Shown: piece after piece, positions 26,067 through 36,873 of the stretch
How positions within the stretch are numbered: position 1 is the first letter of the stretch
Layout of the letters: the number at the start of each line of letters is the position of its first letter
Source of the DNA: Neoscytalidium dimidiatum
Lineage: Eukaryota; Ascomycota; Dothideomycetes; Botryosphaeriales; Botryosphaeriaceae
Reading direction: 5' to 3'
Length of the DNA stretch: 64,000 nucleotides
Assembly (NCBI GenBank): GCA_037367355.1
Contig: CM074701.1
Location: 1,240,001-1,304,000 of the forward strand
Made by a program: the position numbers and the translations under genes
The notes under the pieces: generated by a model
What the model was told of the DNA's origin: nothing
Databases searched by the model: none
The model's input: only the letters and a program-made list of their open reading frames with translations

Positions 26067-26760
26067 TTAGGCGGTTGTGGTGTTATCCTCCCGCAGCCTG
26101 TGAATAATGGAGTCGATATCATCCATCGAAGCAGCGTCCAGCTTCTTGCCTCCATGGTATGTGTCCGGTAGGTGTTCGATGGCAGCGTCGAGACCGGGCT
26201 GAAAGTTCCTGGTTGCGGACGAGAGGGCGTTAATGGCTTTCTTGCGGGCGCCTTGGTTGGCGTCGCCGACGGCCATCTTGACGATGGTGGGAATGGCGTT
26301 GTGCTCGAGTAGCTGTCGTCATCTGTCAGCAACTGCCCCTAAACGGTGTACACGAGAGGATAAGACCCACCTTCTCCTGCGCCTTGACGTTGTTCTGCAC
26401 GGCCGTGCCAACGCACCACGCGGCCATCCTCCTGAGCTCGGCCTCTTCGCTCTCGAGCAGCTTCAGCAGCGGCGGCCAGAGGCCCAGCGGCTCCATGTTG
26501 TTGGCATTGTCGATCTGCTCGACCAGCTGCTCCAAGTTGTCGAACGCGGTGAGCTTGTTCTCCAGATCCGTCTCTTCCGAGGTAATGGCACGCATCGCCT
26601 CGCGCATGAGTTCGGCGTCCGACGGGCCACCCATCAGCGCGGCAAGCATCTCGGGCGTCAAATTCGACTTCGGCTGGTTGGCGAGGGAGGGATCGTTGCG
26701 CGCGGCCTCCGAGTTTTCGACGCTCCATCGCAGGAGATTGTTCAAGCGGGGGTCGTTCAT
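26067..26760 (-). CDS. FES1: Hsp70 nucleotide exchange factor Fes1
   Basis: Exons 26760..26371 and 26312..26067 encode 211 residues, the normal length for Fes1. The 58-bp intron joins NNVKAQEK to [11 protein letters not shown] in frame. The N-terminus [11 protein letters not shown] and the [20 protein letters not shown] and [10 protein letters not shown] segments are typical of the Fes1/HspBP1 armadillo fold. [15 protein letters not shown] and [16 protein letters not shown] are armadillo repeats that wrap the Hsp70 ATPase lobe II. It releases ADP from cytosolic Hsp70 and supports degradation of misfolded proteins. No membrane or import signal is seen. Confidence 0.93.
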
Positions 26761-27399
26761 GATGGCGGTGATCTATCGAGATTGCGAGTAGAGAGGCGTA
26801 AGTGCGAGCAGAGTGCAAGTAGTTGTGGTAGGATTTCACGGCGTGCAGGCGAGCAGCGAGCAGCGAGCAGCGACTATATCACAGGCGAGGCTCAGAAAAT
26901 TGTTGCCGATGACGAAGGGGCGGGAAGAAGCGATGGGCTTCGGCCGCCTTCGACCACAGTAGCCGTTCCTGGCGTCGCGCAGCTGGCGCGCACGCAGGCG
27001 GAGCGGCGGCAGCCCTATCGAAAATTGTAACAGTGGCACCACGCAGGTGTCTCGCAGTGGCGGCGGATAAGCATATTGCGAAGCTTGTCGCCCCGATCTG
27101 GCTGGCTGGCGGGCGGGCGGACAGCAGCGCAGCGCCGTGGGAAGGCAGCGGAGCCCGCCCCTGGAGGAGGTCCCGCCGCGCGGGTGGTCCGCTCCCTGCC
27201 GACAGCTGCGCCTGAGCTGCCACCCAGCTCCAGCTGGCGGCGGCGGCTGCCCCTCATTGCACGTGATCAGGCATATTGCGATGGGCCGGCGCGCATCAAT
27301 CAGGAGCTTGGGGGAGTCGTGCGCACGCCGGAAAGGGGCTGCGGGCTATTCTTGGCGGCTTCTGGAATTGCGGGCTGGGGCTCTGTGGGTATTGCGTAG

Positions 27400-27421
27400 G
27401 CGCGCGCGCGCGCGCGCGCGC
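27400..27421. repeat. (GC)11 dinucleotide tract
   Basis: An uninterrupted alternating GC run of 22 bp is seen directly, about 530 bp before the actin start codon. Alternating GC runs can adopt Z-DNA in vitro. Any role here is inference. Confidence 0.9.
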
Positions 27422-27422
27422 A

Positions 27423-27450
<28 letters not shown>
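27423..27450 (+). repeat. Four perfect copies of a 7-bp unit (GGCGGTG)
   Basis: Four identical GGCGGTG units follow the GC tract directly. The unit is G-rich on the plus strand, so G-quadruplex formation is conceivable. It may be only a minisatellite. Confidence 0.9.
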
Positions 27451-27453
<3 letters not shown>

Positions 27454-27951
27454 AGCGGGAGCTGCGGGCAGGCGGTCTGTGGTGGGCGGTAAGGTAAAAG
27501 GGCTGCCTGCGCCAGCTGCCAAGCGCGCGTTGTCAGCGGTGGCGGGCACGACGCGTGGACGAGCGCACCGGCAGCGTCGCAGGAATTGTGCTGCCTTGCG
27601 GGAGCGGGTATAAAGCGACGGGAGCGAGGGCAGAGGAGGCGCAGAATTCATCAATCAGAGCGTGGTGGTGATTGCAGCTGCAGCGCGCAGGCCAGTCCGC
27701 CGTCCCCTAAAGTGGAATGCACGTTGGGTATCCGCTTATTTAGCACGGCCTCGCCTCCCGCACAGAACCTGTGCCCAGTTGTCCTGCCCGTAAGACCGCT
27801 CTTCCCTTCAACTCCACGTCAACGACATCCATCCCCCAACCTCCGTCCAGCAGTCCGCCATCTGCTGCCTCCGCCCACGCCGCGCCTCTTCGCATTTAAT
27901 TCCAGACAACAACCCTCACCTCTCTTCTCTACATCCTCCTAATCAGCCACA

Positions 27952-29505
27952 ATGGAAGGTACGCTCAATGACGCCCGTCCCGGCACCTCCTGACAGGTGC
28001 CGCCGACCAGCCTCCCCTCCGTCGAGACCCGTCGGAGCGCCTCGCCGCCATCGCATGCTAACCCCTCCGTCTGTCTGCAGAAGAAGTTGCGGCCCTCGTC
28101 ATCGACAATGGGTAAGAATTGCACTGCTGCCGCCCCTCGCGTGTGGGGTCCTCCCAGCCTCCTGGCTGCGATCACCACCATCCCACCCCGCGCCGCTGCG
28201 CATCCGCAGCCGCCGGCGAGGGCGCAAATGCCAACCTCCAGAGCTGTGCTGACCGATTCCCTAGTTCGGGTATGTGCAAGGCCGGTTTCGCCGGTGACGA
28301 TGCGCCCCGCGCTGTCTTCCGTAAGTCTCCCCCGCCTCCTGCTCAGCTGGCCGCGACGGCGTCCCTCTGCCCGCCCGTCCGGCTCATCGTAGCTGCGCCG
28401 CTTCAATGAGAGCAATGTGCTGAGAGCGTCGCAGCGTCCATCGTCGGTCGTCCCCGCCACCATGGGTATGTACACCTGTCCGCGTGCCCCGCGTCGCACC
28501 GCCCGCTGACGTACACGGCAGTATCATGATTGGTATGGGCCAGAAGGATTCGTACGTCGGAGATGAGGCACAGTCGAAGCGTGGTATCCTCACCCTGAGG
28601 TACCCCATCGAGCACGGTGTCGTCACCAACTGGGACGACATGGAGAAGATTTGGCACCACACCTTCTACAACGAGCTGCGTGTGGCTCCCGAGGAGCACC
28701 CCGTCCTCCTGACCGAGGCTCCCATCAACCCCAAGTCCAACCGTGAGAAGATGACCCAGATCGTCTTCGAGACTTTCAACGCCCCGGCCTTCTACGTCTC
28801 CATCCAGGCCGTTCTGTCGCTGTACGCTTCCGGTCGTACCACTGGTATCGTCCTCGACTCCGGTGACGGTGTCACTCACTTGGTCCCCATCTACGAAGGT
28901 TTCGCCCTTCCCCAGGCCATCTCGCGTGTCGACATGGCTGGCCGTGATCTTACCGACTACCTCATGAAGATTCTTGCTGAGCGCGGTTACTCTTTCTCCA
29001 CCACCGCCGAGCGTGAAATCGTTCGTGACATCAAGGAGAAGCTCTGCTACGTCGCCCTGGACTTCGAGCAGGAGCTCCAGACCGCTAGCCAGAGCTCTTC
29101 CCTCGAGAAGTCCTACGAGCTTCCCGACGGTCAGGTCATCACCATTGGCAACGAGCGCTTCCGCGCTCCCGAGGCTCTCTTCCAGCCTTCCGTGCTCGGT
29201 CTCGAGTCCGGCGGTATCCATGTCACCACCTTCAACTCCATCATGAAGTGCGATGTCGACGTCAGGAAGGACCTCTACGGCAACATCGTCATGGTACGTT
29301 TTTATACGCAGACAAAATTCTGGACGGGTCTGTTTCAACGCTAACATTGTTTCAGTCTGGTGGTACTACCATGTACCCCGGTATCTCCGACCGTATGCAG
29401 AAGGAAATCACCGCTCTGGCTCCCTCTTCCATGAAGGTCAAGATCATCGCTCCTCCGGAGCGTAAGTACTCCGTCTGGATTGGTGGTTCCATTCTTGCCT
29501 CTCTG

Positions 29506-29537
<32 letters not shown>

Positions 29538-29586
29538 GGAGTACGACGAGAGCGGTCCTTCCATTGTCCACCGCAAGTGCTTCTAA
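27952..29586 (+). CDS. act1: Actin
   Basis: Six exons (27952..27958, 28081..28111, 28265..28320, 28435..28465, 28522..29293, 29356..29586) encode exactly 375 residues, the canonical actin length. The first exon is just 7 nt (ATGGAAG). Signatures run through the protein: [30 protein letters not shown] at the N-terminus (nucleotide phosphate loop), VGRPRHHG with its histidine, then [25 protein letters not shown] (second phosphate loop) and the C-terminal [20 protein letters not shown]. It forms filaments for polar growth, endocytosis and cytokinesis. The strong C-ending codon bias of the large exon opens a 314-codon antisense frame, which is not a gene. An intron-like element follows the stop codon. 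Confidence 0.98.
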
Positions 29587-29587
29587 G

Positions 29588-29639
29588 GTACGTCCGGCAG
29601 CCATTGTTCTAGCCATCATACACTGACGGATTCTGGCAG
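29588..29639 (+). other. Putative intron in the actin 3' UTR
   Basis: One base after the actin TAA, a 52-bp segment begins with GTACGT, contains a CTGAC branch-like site and ends in CTGGCAG. These signals match the coding introns of the same gene. RNA reads would be needed to prove splicing. Confidence 0.5.
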
Positions 29640-31051
29640 CGAACACTTTTGTGCAATGGAATTCTTGACGATGGCATGCCTCCGGACGATAATCTCGCTC
29701 GGTCTTGGCTACGCCTTCTCCCTCGTGCGTGCTCTACATCTCTTACCAAAATGGCGGTCAAGAAATTTGGGTGGTTTGTTTTACACTGGTGGAGGTGGCA
29801 GAGGACGAGCGTGCGTTAATCATCTTGCGTGCGTGTGGTAAGCTAGCAGGGAAAAGGCTGCGAAAAGGTGGTGGTGTTTATGGCGGATGACGACCCTTTA
29901 GCAGAGTTTTTAGCCTAGAAATGCTTGCTGTTTACCACCGCAATACGACGTCTCAATGACCCATCCTGTCATTATCAGTGAATGCAGACCGCACATCGGG
30001 GTTTCGATAGAAGCACATGAATAATAGCTACGCCTTGATGCGTCACCGCCCGGGAAAGGAGGGGAGGCAAGGTAACTAACGGACGAGAGCGACCAGGGGG
30101 AAAAAAAAATAAAACCGGGGATGACGCACGCTCGTCTCCGCATGCTCCCGGGGACCTGCCCTACGCGGAAAAGGCGACCTGTCAGAATCGAGGCAAGACA
30201 CGTACCTGTCCAGGCAACTTCCTGCTTACCCTTGCCTCCGATCACCGCAACCCTAATGTCACTTCAATCGCTCTGATGGCTCTGGCGTTGCGCCGTACGC
30301 ACCCGTTTTCCTTTCCCTCGTCGGGCCAGTTGGCGTGCGAGGGGCCCTAACGAGGCGGTAAGCGGGCGGTTGCCACCGAGGATATTTGGCGGTTTGTAGC
30401 GTTTCTGCCGGTTCACTTGCTGCGAGTAGGCTTGGACTAGTTCGGCCGGTTGCGGCGCTGAGTCGCTGGCATTGGCAGCCCTCTCTCTGTTGAGATATTG
30501 GCTTTTTCTCGTGTTTCGCACTCTCTGTCTCTTGGCTTTAGCTCGGTAGTGTGCGCGCCGCATTATATTGTAGTAAACATTGTGAGTGCGAATGGTCAAC
30601 ATGCACGCTTTTTAATGTGGATAGAATAATCCCATTAGATTATCTACAGCTTCGTCGATCACTTTTGGGAGAATTAAGGATGTTTGAGAGGAATAAAAAG
30701 AAGTTCCTACGCTAGCAGTCCATACATCTGCAAGAACGAAGATGAAGGGAGACTGCTTGGCTGAAACACCAACTGAAGGTCTTTCCCACTTCTGCTTTCT
30801 TTAGACGTCCTGCTGGTTTGCCCTGATCCTTGCCCACGCAGATTCCCAAATTTCTCCCCTTTTCCTTGGCCTGCTCATGCTTCTGAGCTGTATCAGGCAG
30901 GCCCGAATGCTTGCGGAGAGTGAGTGGTGTTAATATAGCCATTTTTGGTTTAGCCCTCCGACGTTGGAGAATCCAAGCTTCGTGGTGATATCGTTGTTGA
31001 GTCGGAGCAGTAGAAACAGAAGACGCCGAATCGTCTCTCGAGCTACCCTTT
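29640..31051. other. Intergenic region, actin 3' flank to Hsp70-like gene
   Basis: This 1.4-kb stretch holds the 3' flanks of actin and the Hsp70-like gene. A minus-strand frame at 30602..30264 (112 residues, Lys/Arg-rich, Gln-rich, unrecognised) and another at 30942..30712 (76 residues) are possible but unsupported small genes. Confidence 0.4.
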
Positions 31052-33022
31052 CTAGTCGCGGTGGAACTTGATTGTCGCGCTACCCACGTCCTTGCCTTTC
31101 AACAAGTTCTTGACAGTGAGTGTTCCTTGCTCAGATGACATGTTGACCACGAGAACAGTCTCCAGCCGTTTAATCAGTTTTCCGTTCTTCCTCTTGGAGG
31201 GTAGGTGCTTGATGTGCTTCTGAGGGATATCACTGTAGATGACACCAATTTCCTCAACCTTCGGCCGATCGCTGTACTCGGGAGTCCGTTCAGAATTGCA
31301 ACAGAATAGACGAATTATCTGATTCAAATCCGTCTTCTGGCCCTGGAACGTGCGAAAAATGGAATGCTCCACGTTGAAGTTGTTTGTGATGGCTTGACCC
31401 TGTCAACATGTCAGCGTATATGTAGGAAGGAAAATAAACATCTGTATGCCCTACCTTTCTGACCACCCAGTCCATCCTCTTCTCGCAAAACTCCTTTCCA
31501 CTCCATTCATCCGTATAGCGCTTGTAAGAAGGATCGATACCCTCTCGGAAGGGCATCCCGATCTCGTAGCCATAGTGACGTCTTGCCATCCTTGAGGAAG
31601 GCATAAGGCCTTCAAGCCCGCGAATAACAGCACCACGAGCGACGGCAGACTGGCACTGGGTCGGACAAGTCAGTTTCATATCAGGATAATGCTGTTGGCA
31701 CCACTTCTGGAGCCGATAGTTGAGATAGGAGGAATTTCCAAAGCCCCCGACGAGAATAATACGGTTGATCTCATGCTTGTCCTTAGCTGCATCGTCAATC
31801 TGGGACTGGATGAGGCCGATGATCTGGTCGACTACAGGGTCGATAAATAGCCTCATTTCCTCACTTATGTGTGTTAGAACGAGCTCTGGAGGCATGAGTG
31901 GGCTCACTAACCTAGTGATTTTCAAGACCGACTGTTTACCATCATACAGCACTGTATCTGCAGTCTGCATGCTGAGATCCTCGATTTCAATTTTCCTGGA
32001 AAAACCAGCCTTATCCACGACACTGCTCCCGAAAGCCCTCTTGGCATCCTCGAAAGACTTCATGAATAGGGAGCCAGAGCCCCGCTTCCTTGGAGATAGG
32101 ACCCTGTATGCATCTCCGAACTTTTCCAACATCCACTGATTGAAGTGACGGTCAATTGCAGTGGAGCCGCATTTTCCACCTATTCCAACGCAGAGTTCCC
32201 TGAATTCCAGGTGAGGTTTGCACTTCTCGATGGCGTAAGTGGTGATGTCCACTGTACCACCACCGCAGTCGCAGACGAGAACCCCTTCCCCAGGCACCAC
32301 AGGATCCAGTGAGTGAGGTGCAATGTGAGGTTTCAGCGCAGCCAGAGCAGCAGCTTCAGGTTCAGCGATGATCTTCACTTCATCACCTGGTCTTGAGGCG
32401 AAGCCAGCTTGCATTGCGGCAGCCTTGGTTGCCTCCTTTGCCACATCACTCCAAATGGCCGGAACTGTCAACCAACACTCCATAGGAGTCGCATCGAAGA
32501 TCTCTTTGCAGAATTGTTTGCACATCTGAGCAACGAGATACTGATAGACTTTCTTCAGATAGTCACACACAACGTCTTGGGCGGACTTCTGCGCGGGAAG
32601 TCGCATCATGCCCGATCCAAACACGTCTTCGAGCTTGGAGTCGTCAAAGTCTGTGAGGCGGATGTTGCGGTCGAGCAACAACTTAGTCCAGGTGTAGCAA
32701 GTCATGGAAGACTTGACGTTGAAGCCCCACTGATCATCATCTAGACACGAATTCTCTGCTTTGTAAGCTATTTTGCTGGGCACTTTGAAGACACTCTCTG
32801 AGTTTCCGGGCCACTCGTTGATTATCTCAACCTTGTCGATGTCACGAGTGTTTGTGGTGATGAAACTGACTCCTGTGAAAAATTCAGCATGGCACCTATG
32901 TCATTGAGCTACGAATCTGTTGGGCTCGAATTCCAAGTGACGAGGCGAAGTGACACAAGCCTACCGGTATATGTTGTGCCATAGTCGACAGCAACAATGA
33001 GCTTGTAGCGTTCAGTATCCAT
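31052..33022 (-). CDS. Hsp70-like ATPase of the HSPA12 type
   Basis: Exons 33022..32965, 32872..31455 and 31399..31052 encode 607 residues, in phase throughout. The actin/Hsp70 ATPase signatures are present: phosphate-1 AVDYGTTYTGVSF near residue 10, phosphate-2 VCDCGGGTVDITTY near 220, and the adenosine motif ILVGGFGNSSYLNYRL near 385. The C-terminal part has no classical Hsp70 substrate-binding domain. It is a beta-rich region ending in SATIKFHRD with no EEVD or HDEL. This architecture matches the large fungal family of HSPA12A/B-like proteins often annotated as actin-like ATPase or Hsp70 family, whose clients are mostly unknown. The lack of signal peptide suggests cytosol. The gene is head-to-head with an unrecognised coiled-coil gene. 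Confidence 0.88.
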
Positions 33023-33549
33023 GGCGATGGAGCCGTCGGAGGAGCTGTCCTTTGCAGTTGCCGAAGTGTTACTAATAAGAATAGAAGGTGGTGTTGAGTT
33101 GCAGAATGAATGATACTTGTGTTGAGTTTGAAAGGCGCACGATCTGAATTTAGTTGGAGGAGACGCATAAATAGCTTTAGTAGGTGCTCTATCACATGAT
33201 AGCAAGGTACCTGCAGCCACTTAAAATACTTCTTTCCTAAATTTCAAGCTGTTGCCAGCTGCTCCATGACAGCCTTTCGACTTCTTACGCTACCACTTTA
33301 CAACCTTTTTCTACCTCATATGCTAGATATACTTCAACACCCAGTTCTCCATATTTCTCTGCTATCCTTTCACACACCTGCGCCAGCCACCCATAAGCTC
33401 TTCTCACAAGCCTACACAAATTCACAGCTTCCACGACTTTGCAGGTATGATCCATGTCTCAGCCAACGGACTCTACCTCACCTCGGTTCTCTTTTCGAGA
33501 GACACCATCGCACCAGAATCCAGAAATGCTGAACGAAAGCAGCCAGTAG
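33023..33549. promoter_or_regulatory. Divergent promoter, Hsp70-like / coiled-coil gene
   Basis: 527 bp separate the two start codons. I looked for paired heat-shock elements (nGAAn arrays) and see no clean array. Confidence 0.4.
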
Positions 33550-34805
33550 ATGTCCTCGAATTTACAACAGAATACACGCCTGAGCCAGCAGCTTCACTCC
33601 GCTTTACGACAAAGGGACGCGGCACAACATGAAGCTCAACGGTTGATGGACCAGGCAGATACGCTGTCCCAGTCGCCGAGAAAAAGTCAAGCCCGCCATG
33701 AACAAGCATCCGAGCCTGCCACCGCTAGACTACACGTCCAGCAAGAGCTCATGGCCGAAATAGACCATTGGAAGAATCACTCGAAGAATACAGAGAAAAG
33801 GTTGGAAGAGTGTATTTCTCAGCTACGAAACCTGCAGTTCAGTACTTTCCAGCAGACCCAGGCAACCTGGGCTCCCGAGGAAGACAGAACAGTACGCGAC
33901 CTAATTACGAATATCTACAAGTCTGTGCGGATCTGGGCCACTACATACTCAGTTCCGTCGTTTTCGGAAATTAGATTCGAGGACGAGCGCGCTATGACCG
34001 ACCTTCTTCATGATTTGCGGGAGGTGACCAGCTTCTCCGATGTGGAATGTCTTACTCACTTTGAGCACTTATTCCTCATATTGGCTGCTCTTCTTTCCAA
34101 TCACCTCTACGATTCTATCTTCGTTAATCCGTTCTTTGCATTCGATCTGCCTGATGAGGTAGGCTCTGGCAGATCTTGTGGTAACACACTGCAAAAGATT
34201 TTCTGGAATGTGCCGGAAGGTAGGTTTCATAATCTGTTGAGTGAGTTGAGCCTAGCTAACTGAGAGTAGAGCAAAAAGCCGCGGCGCAAAAATGGCGTGC
34301 TCAATCGCTGAGGGTTCTCTTCCCTCGTCCTCAGGATATCCAGCCTGATGGGGTTATTGAGGCGCAAATCCTCCCGGAGAACCACCTGGCGCAAATCTAT
34401 AACAAGATCGTAGTTATGTTTCTGGAAGGACCAGCTGGTAGACTTCTACGGTCCATGGACGATAAAGAGGCTCAAATACGCCGCTTCGAGCTCTATGACA
34501 TCGTCGTTCAAGCTGGAAATCTCTACAACCGTATCCAGACCCAGGGCTCTCACTTTATCTGGCAACCAGCTTCATCTGTGTTGGGCAGGACTTTCTCCAT
34601 CGACTCGCCTACCATGAAGCCAGATCGCTTCCACAGGCTGGAAGATGAAGACGACAGGTCGCATGATGGCAAGAAGGTCATCGTCGTGCTCAGCCCCGCT
34701 GTGCACATACATGGAGACCAAAATGGGGAGAACCTAAAGACGAGGAGGTTGTTGGTGAAGGCATCAGTCTACCTTTCTGAAGAGCCAGAAATTAAGATGG
34801 ACTAA
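33550..34805 (+). CDS. Coiled-coil protein, unrecognised
   Basis: Exons 33550..34219 and 34270..34805 encode 401 residues. The 50-bp intron (GTAGGT donor, GAGTAG acceptor) restores the frame across VPE/EQKAAAQKW. The first ~100 residues are polar and heptad-like, rich in Gln, Ala, Glu and Arg (LHSALRQRDAAQHEAQRLMDQ), consistent with a coiled coil. The rest looks like a mixed alpha globular domain with WATTYSVPS, a hydrophobic HLFLILAALLSNHLYDSIF helix and, near the end, a basic-acidic loop (DEDDRSHDGKK) followed by a beta-like VIVVLSP stretch. A stop codon in frame just before 33550 supports this start. I do not recognise the family. The globular part resembles in style the orphan proteins that fungi keep near Hsp70-like or NLR-like genes, but that is only an impression. 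Confidence 0.72.
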
Positions 34806-35559
34806 TCTAGCCCTTCTCAAGCTTTTCCTTGGGTGATCCATCAGCCTCTAAACTGCCTTCCTGGAGTACAGATTACAGAGCATGTGCGGTAATTCTATAC
34901 GAACCAGCTGCTGCTTTGGAATTTTTTTCCCCTGAAACCTCCGCATGCTAGGCAGATGACTTGAAACCACGGTGAGCGACAACCGGACAGCCCACTTATT
35001 GTCAAAGCGAATATCAGGGTAAAAAAGTTTTCTTCACACACTATTTTCCACTACAGAACTCCTGAAGACTGGTAGCGAGGTGGGATAGTGCATTCTAGAG
35101 GATATGACAGTGCACCGACGGGACTGACGGCTATGCTCTTCTCTGACAAAGGGAGGCGTGATGCTATATTAAAAGGAACATAGCAAATTATATGATACTC
35201 TTCAAGTGCCCCATCAACTGATAAACTCGGATGCATCTCTTTGGTCTGTGCCATATTCGTGAGCAGTTGCAGCAGACACCCGTGTTTAAATTCATACCCC
35301 CGAAATTTTTCAAAATACACAGATGACTGGTTCAGCTCACCTGTCACGGTTTTCCATCGATCTAGCATAGGAGTAAGCAGCCCCTTGCCCAATTATTACG
35401 TTTTGAGCGATTTATCGCTTAGGAAGAAGCCGCACACATTGAAACGAGTGAATCAGCTGAGAGTCTAGCTCTTTAAGAACGAAGAATGATCAAGCAATTA
35501 ATAGCTAATATCTATCCTCCTCCACTACATGCACTAATCACGATGGTCCATCCACACGC
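34806..35559. other. Intergenic, AT-rich
   Basis: A minus-strand open frame at 35392..35051 is AT-rich. Its first in-frame ATG is internal. I do not support it as a gene. Nothing else is seen. Confidence 0.4.
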
Positions 35560-36575
35560 CTATTCAGCTAAATGTCGATCTGAATAGAATGCAACCCTCA
35601 GAAGTCCTTCACTAAGACCCGTGTTTTCGCGCGTATGACAAGTTTTGTTCCCGTCACACTTCCTACTCCGGAGCAAATGATGCGTGACTACCTCTAAACA
35701 GTCACGATCTCTTCCCCACAGGAAGAATAACCCGTCCGTAGAGCTCGCTGCTTTCGCATTCTGTCGCCGCACCACGAAGTCCGACCGCAAATGCAGGCAT
35801 ATACGCTTGTCCACCATCCCAGATACTTCATTGATATCTCGAACGTCCCCCGGCACGACTATGTTGCAATCGAAAATGAACTTTCCGGGCTACCATGGGC
35901 TGGCAAAATCACGAACAAGCTGACCAGCTCGTACCGAACAGGCACGCGTGCACATACTCTGCGCGTGGGATTCTTGCAGCGCACTGTCTCACCCGGGTTC
36001 ATCACGGCGACGCGTGTACGAAGCTCCTCGTGGGTGAAAATCAGGTGGTCGCAGAGCCTGAAGACGCCCGTGGCGCCCAGGTATCGCCGGCGCGCAGCGG
36101 TCTCGCGCCGCTGCTGCGCGGAGAAGAGCGTCGTCCGGTGGACGTCGCGCGGCAGTGCGAGCAGAGCAGGTACGGCGCTACGAAGTTGCCTGCCCCTTCT
36201 TCGGCGCTGGCGCGCGCGTAGATGTCACGATACAGGCGTTCCGCGTAAGCAAAGCGGTCCATCTATTCGACGTCCTCGCGGCATCCGGGCTGAGGCGTCT
36301 TGCAGGGCGAGGAGGTCGGGGATGGAGAGGTAGCTCGCGATCGCCAGGATCAGTTCGTCGGGGAGTTGGAGCAGGATGCCGTTGGGGCGTGCAGGCTCAT
36401 CACAGGCGTCGGTGAGAAGGGTCAAGCAGCGGGAGAGTGAGGCATTTTTTGGAGGAGAGCCAGATTTGGAGGCGCCGGGTGATGGTTGGATAGCGAGTGT
36501 AGTGGTGGATGTTCCGCGTGCTGTAGTCGAGGTGGTCCAGGGCAGCAGACTCCATGTTTGTAATACAGACGCCAA
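35560..36575 (-). pseudogene. Broken F-box protein gene
   Basis: A good F-box motif, LPDELILAIASYLSIPDLLALQ, lies at about 36360..36300. Downstream the conserved body continues, but in three different frames: FAYAERLYRDIY and YLLCSHCRAT in one, then TTLFSAQQRR and RRRYLGATGVFRLCDHLIFTHEEL in a second, then DVRDINEVSG and KRICLHLRSDFVVRR in a third. An in-frame TAG sits just before MDRFAY, where a Trp codon would fit. At least three indels and one nonsense change therefore break the gene, and short introns cannot explain them. The CSHC...LFS...LGATG layout matches fungal F-box proteins whose substrates are unknown. It is a decayed copy of an SCF substrate-receptor gene. Confidence 0.7.
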
Positions 36576-36873
36576 TTGCTTGAAACGCCTGAAGAAGTGA
36601 AACGAAGACTGAAAGGCGCGCTACGGCTCCCTGGGTATATATTTTGAGGTGTCTCCCGAAGGTCTGAGAACGAATGGACGAGCCATGGACGAGCAATCCT
36701 TATCCAAGGGTCCGAGCTAGAAAATCTAGGCCTGCTTGCACACTTCCAACCGGGGAGCATCTCCGTAGAGTAATAATTATGCATTACGAATTCGTAGTCT
36801 AAATGGTTAAGGCTCTATTTACGCCAATTTCGTGCGCCTCATACACCACTTCTATTGCATCCCGTACACATCC
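36576..36873. other. Short spacer
   Basis: This spacer holds the 5' flank of the F-box pseudogene and the 3' flank of the MFS gene. I see nothing further. Confidence 0.4.

Larger units (their letters stand above)
26761..27951. promoter_or_regulatory. GC-rich region upstream of actin and FES1
   Basis: This 1.2-kb spacer between the divergent FES1 and actin genes is strongly GC-rich and carries simple repeats: three GAGCAGC units near 26850-26873, a (GC)11 tract at 27400..27421 and four GGCGGTG units at 27423..27450. The 250 bp just before the actin ATG are C/T-rich, typical of highly expressed fungal genes. The open frames in it are repeat artefacts. Confidence 0.55.

Noticed and set aside
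28403..29347. 314-residue open frame antisense to actin
   Set aside because: It is exactly opposite the actin exons, and its openness follows from the C-ending codon bias of actin. The translation is Asp/Gly/Val-rich without any family sign.
35051..35392. 113-codon minus-strand frame
   Set aside because: AT-rich, begins without ATG, no recognised motif, and lies in an intergenic zone.
36780..36820. tRNA D-arm-like string GTCTAAATGGTTAAGG
   Set aside because: No matching acceptor stem, anticodon arm or T-arm could be built around it.
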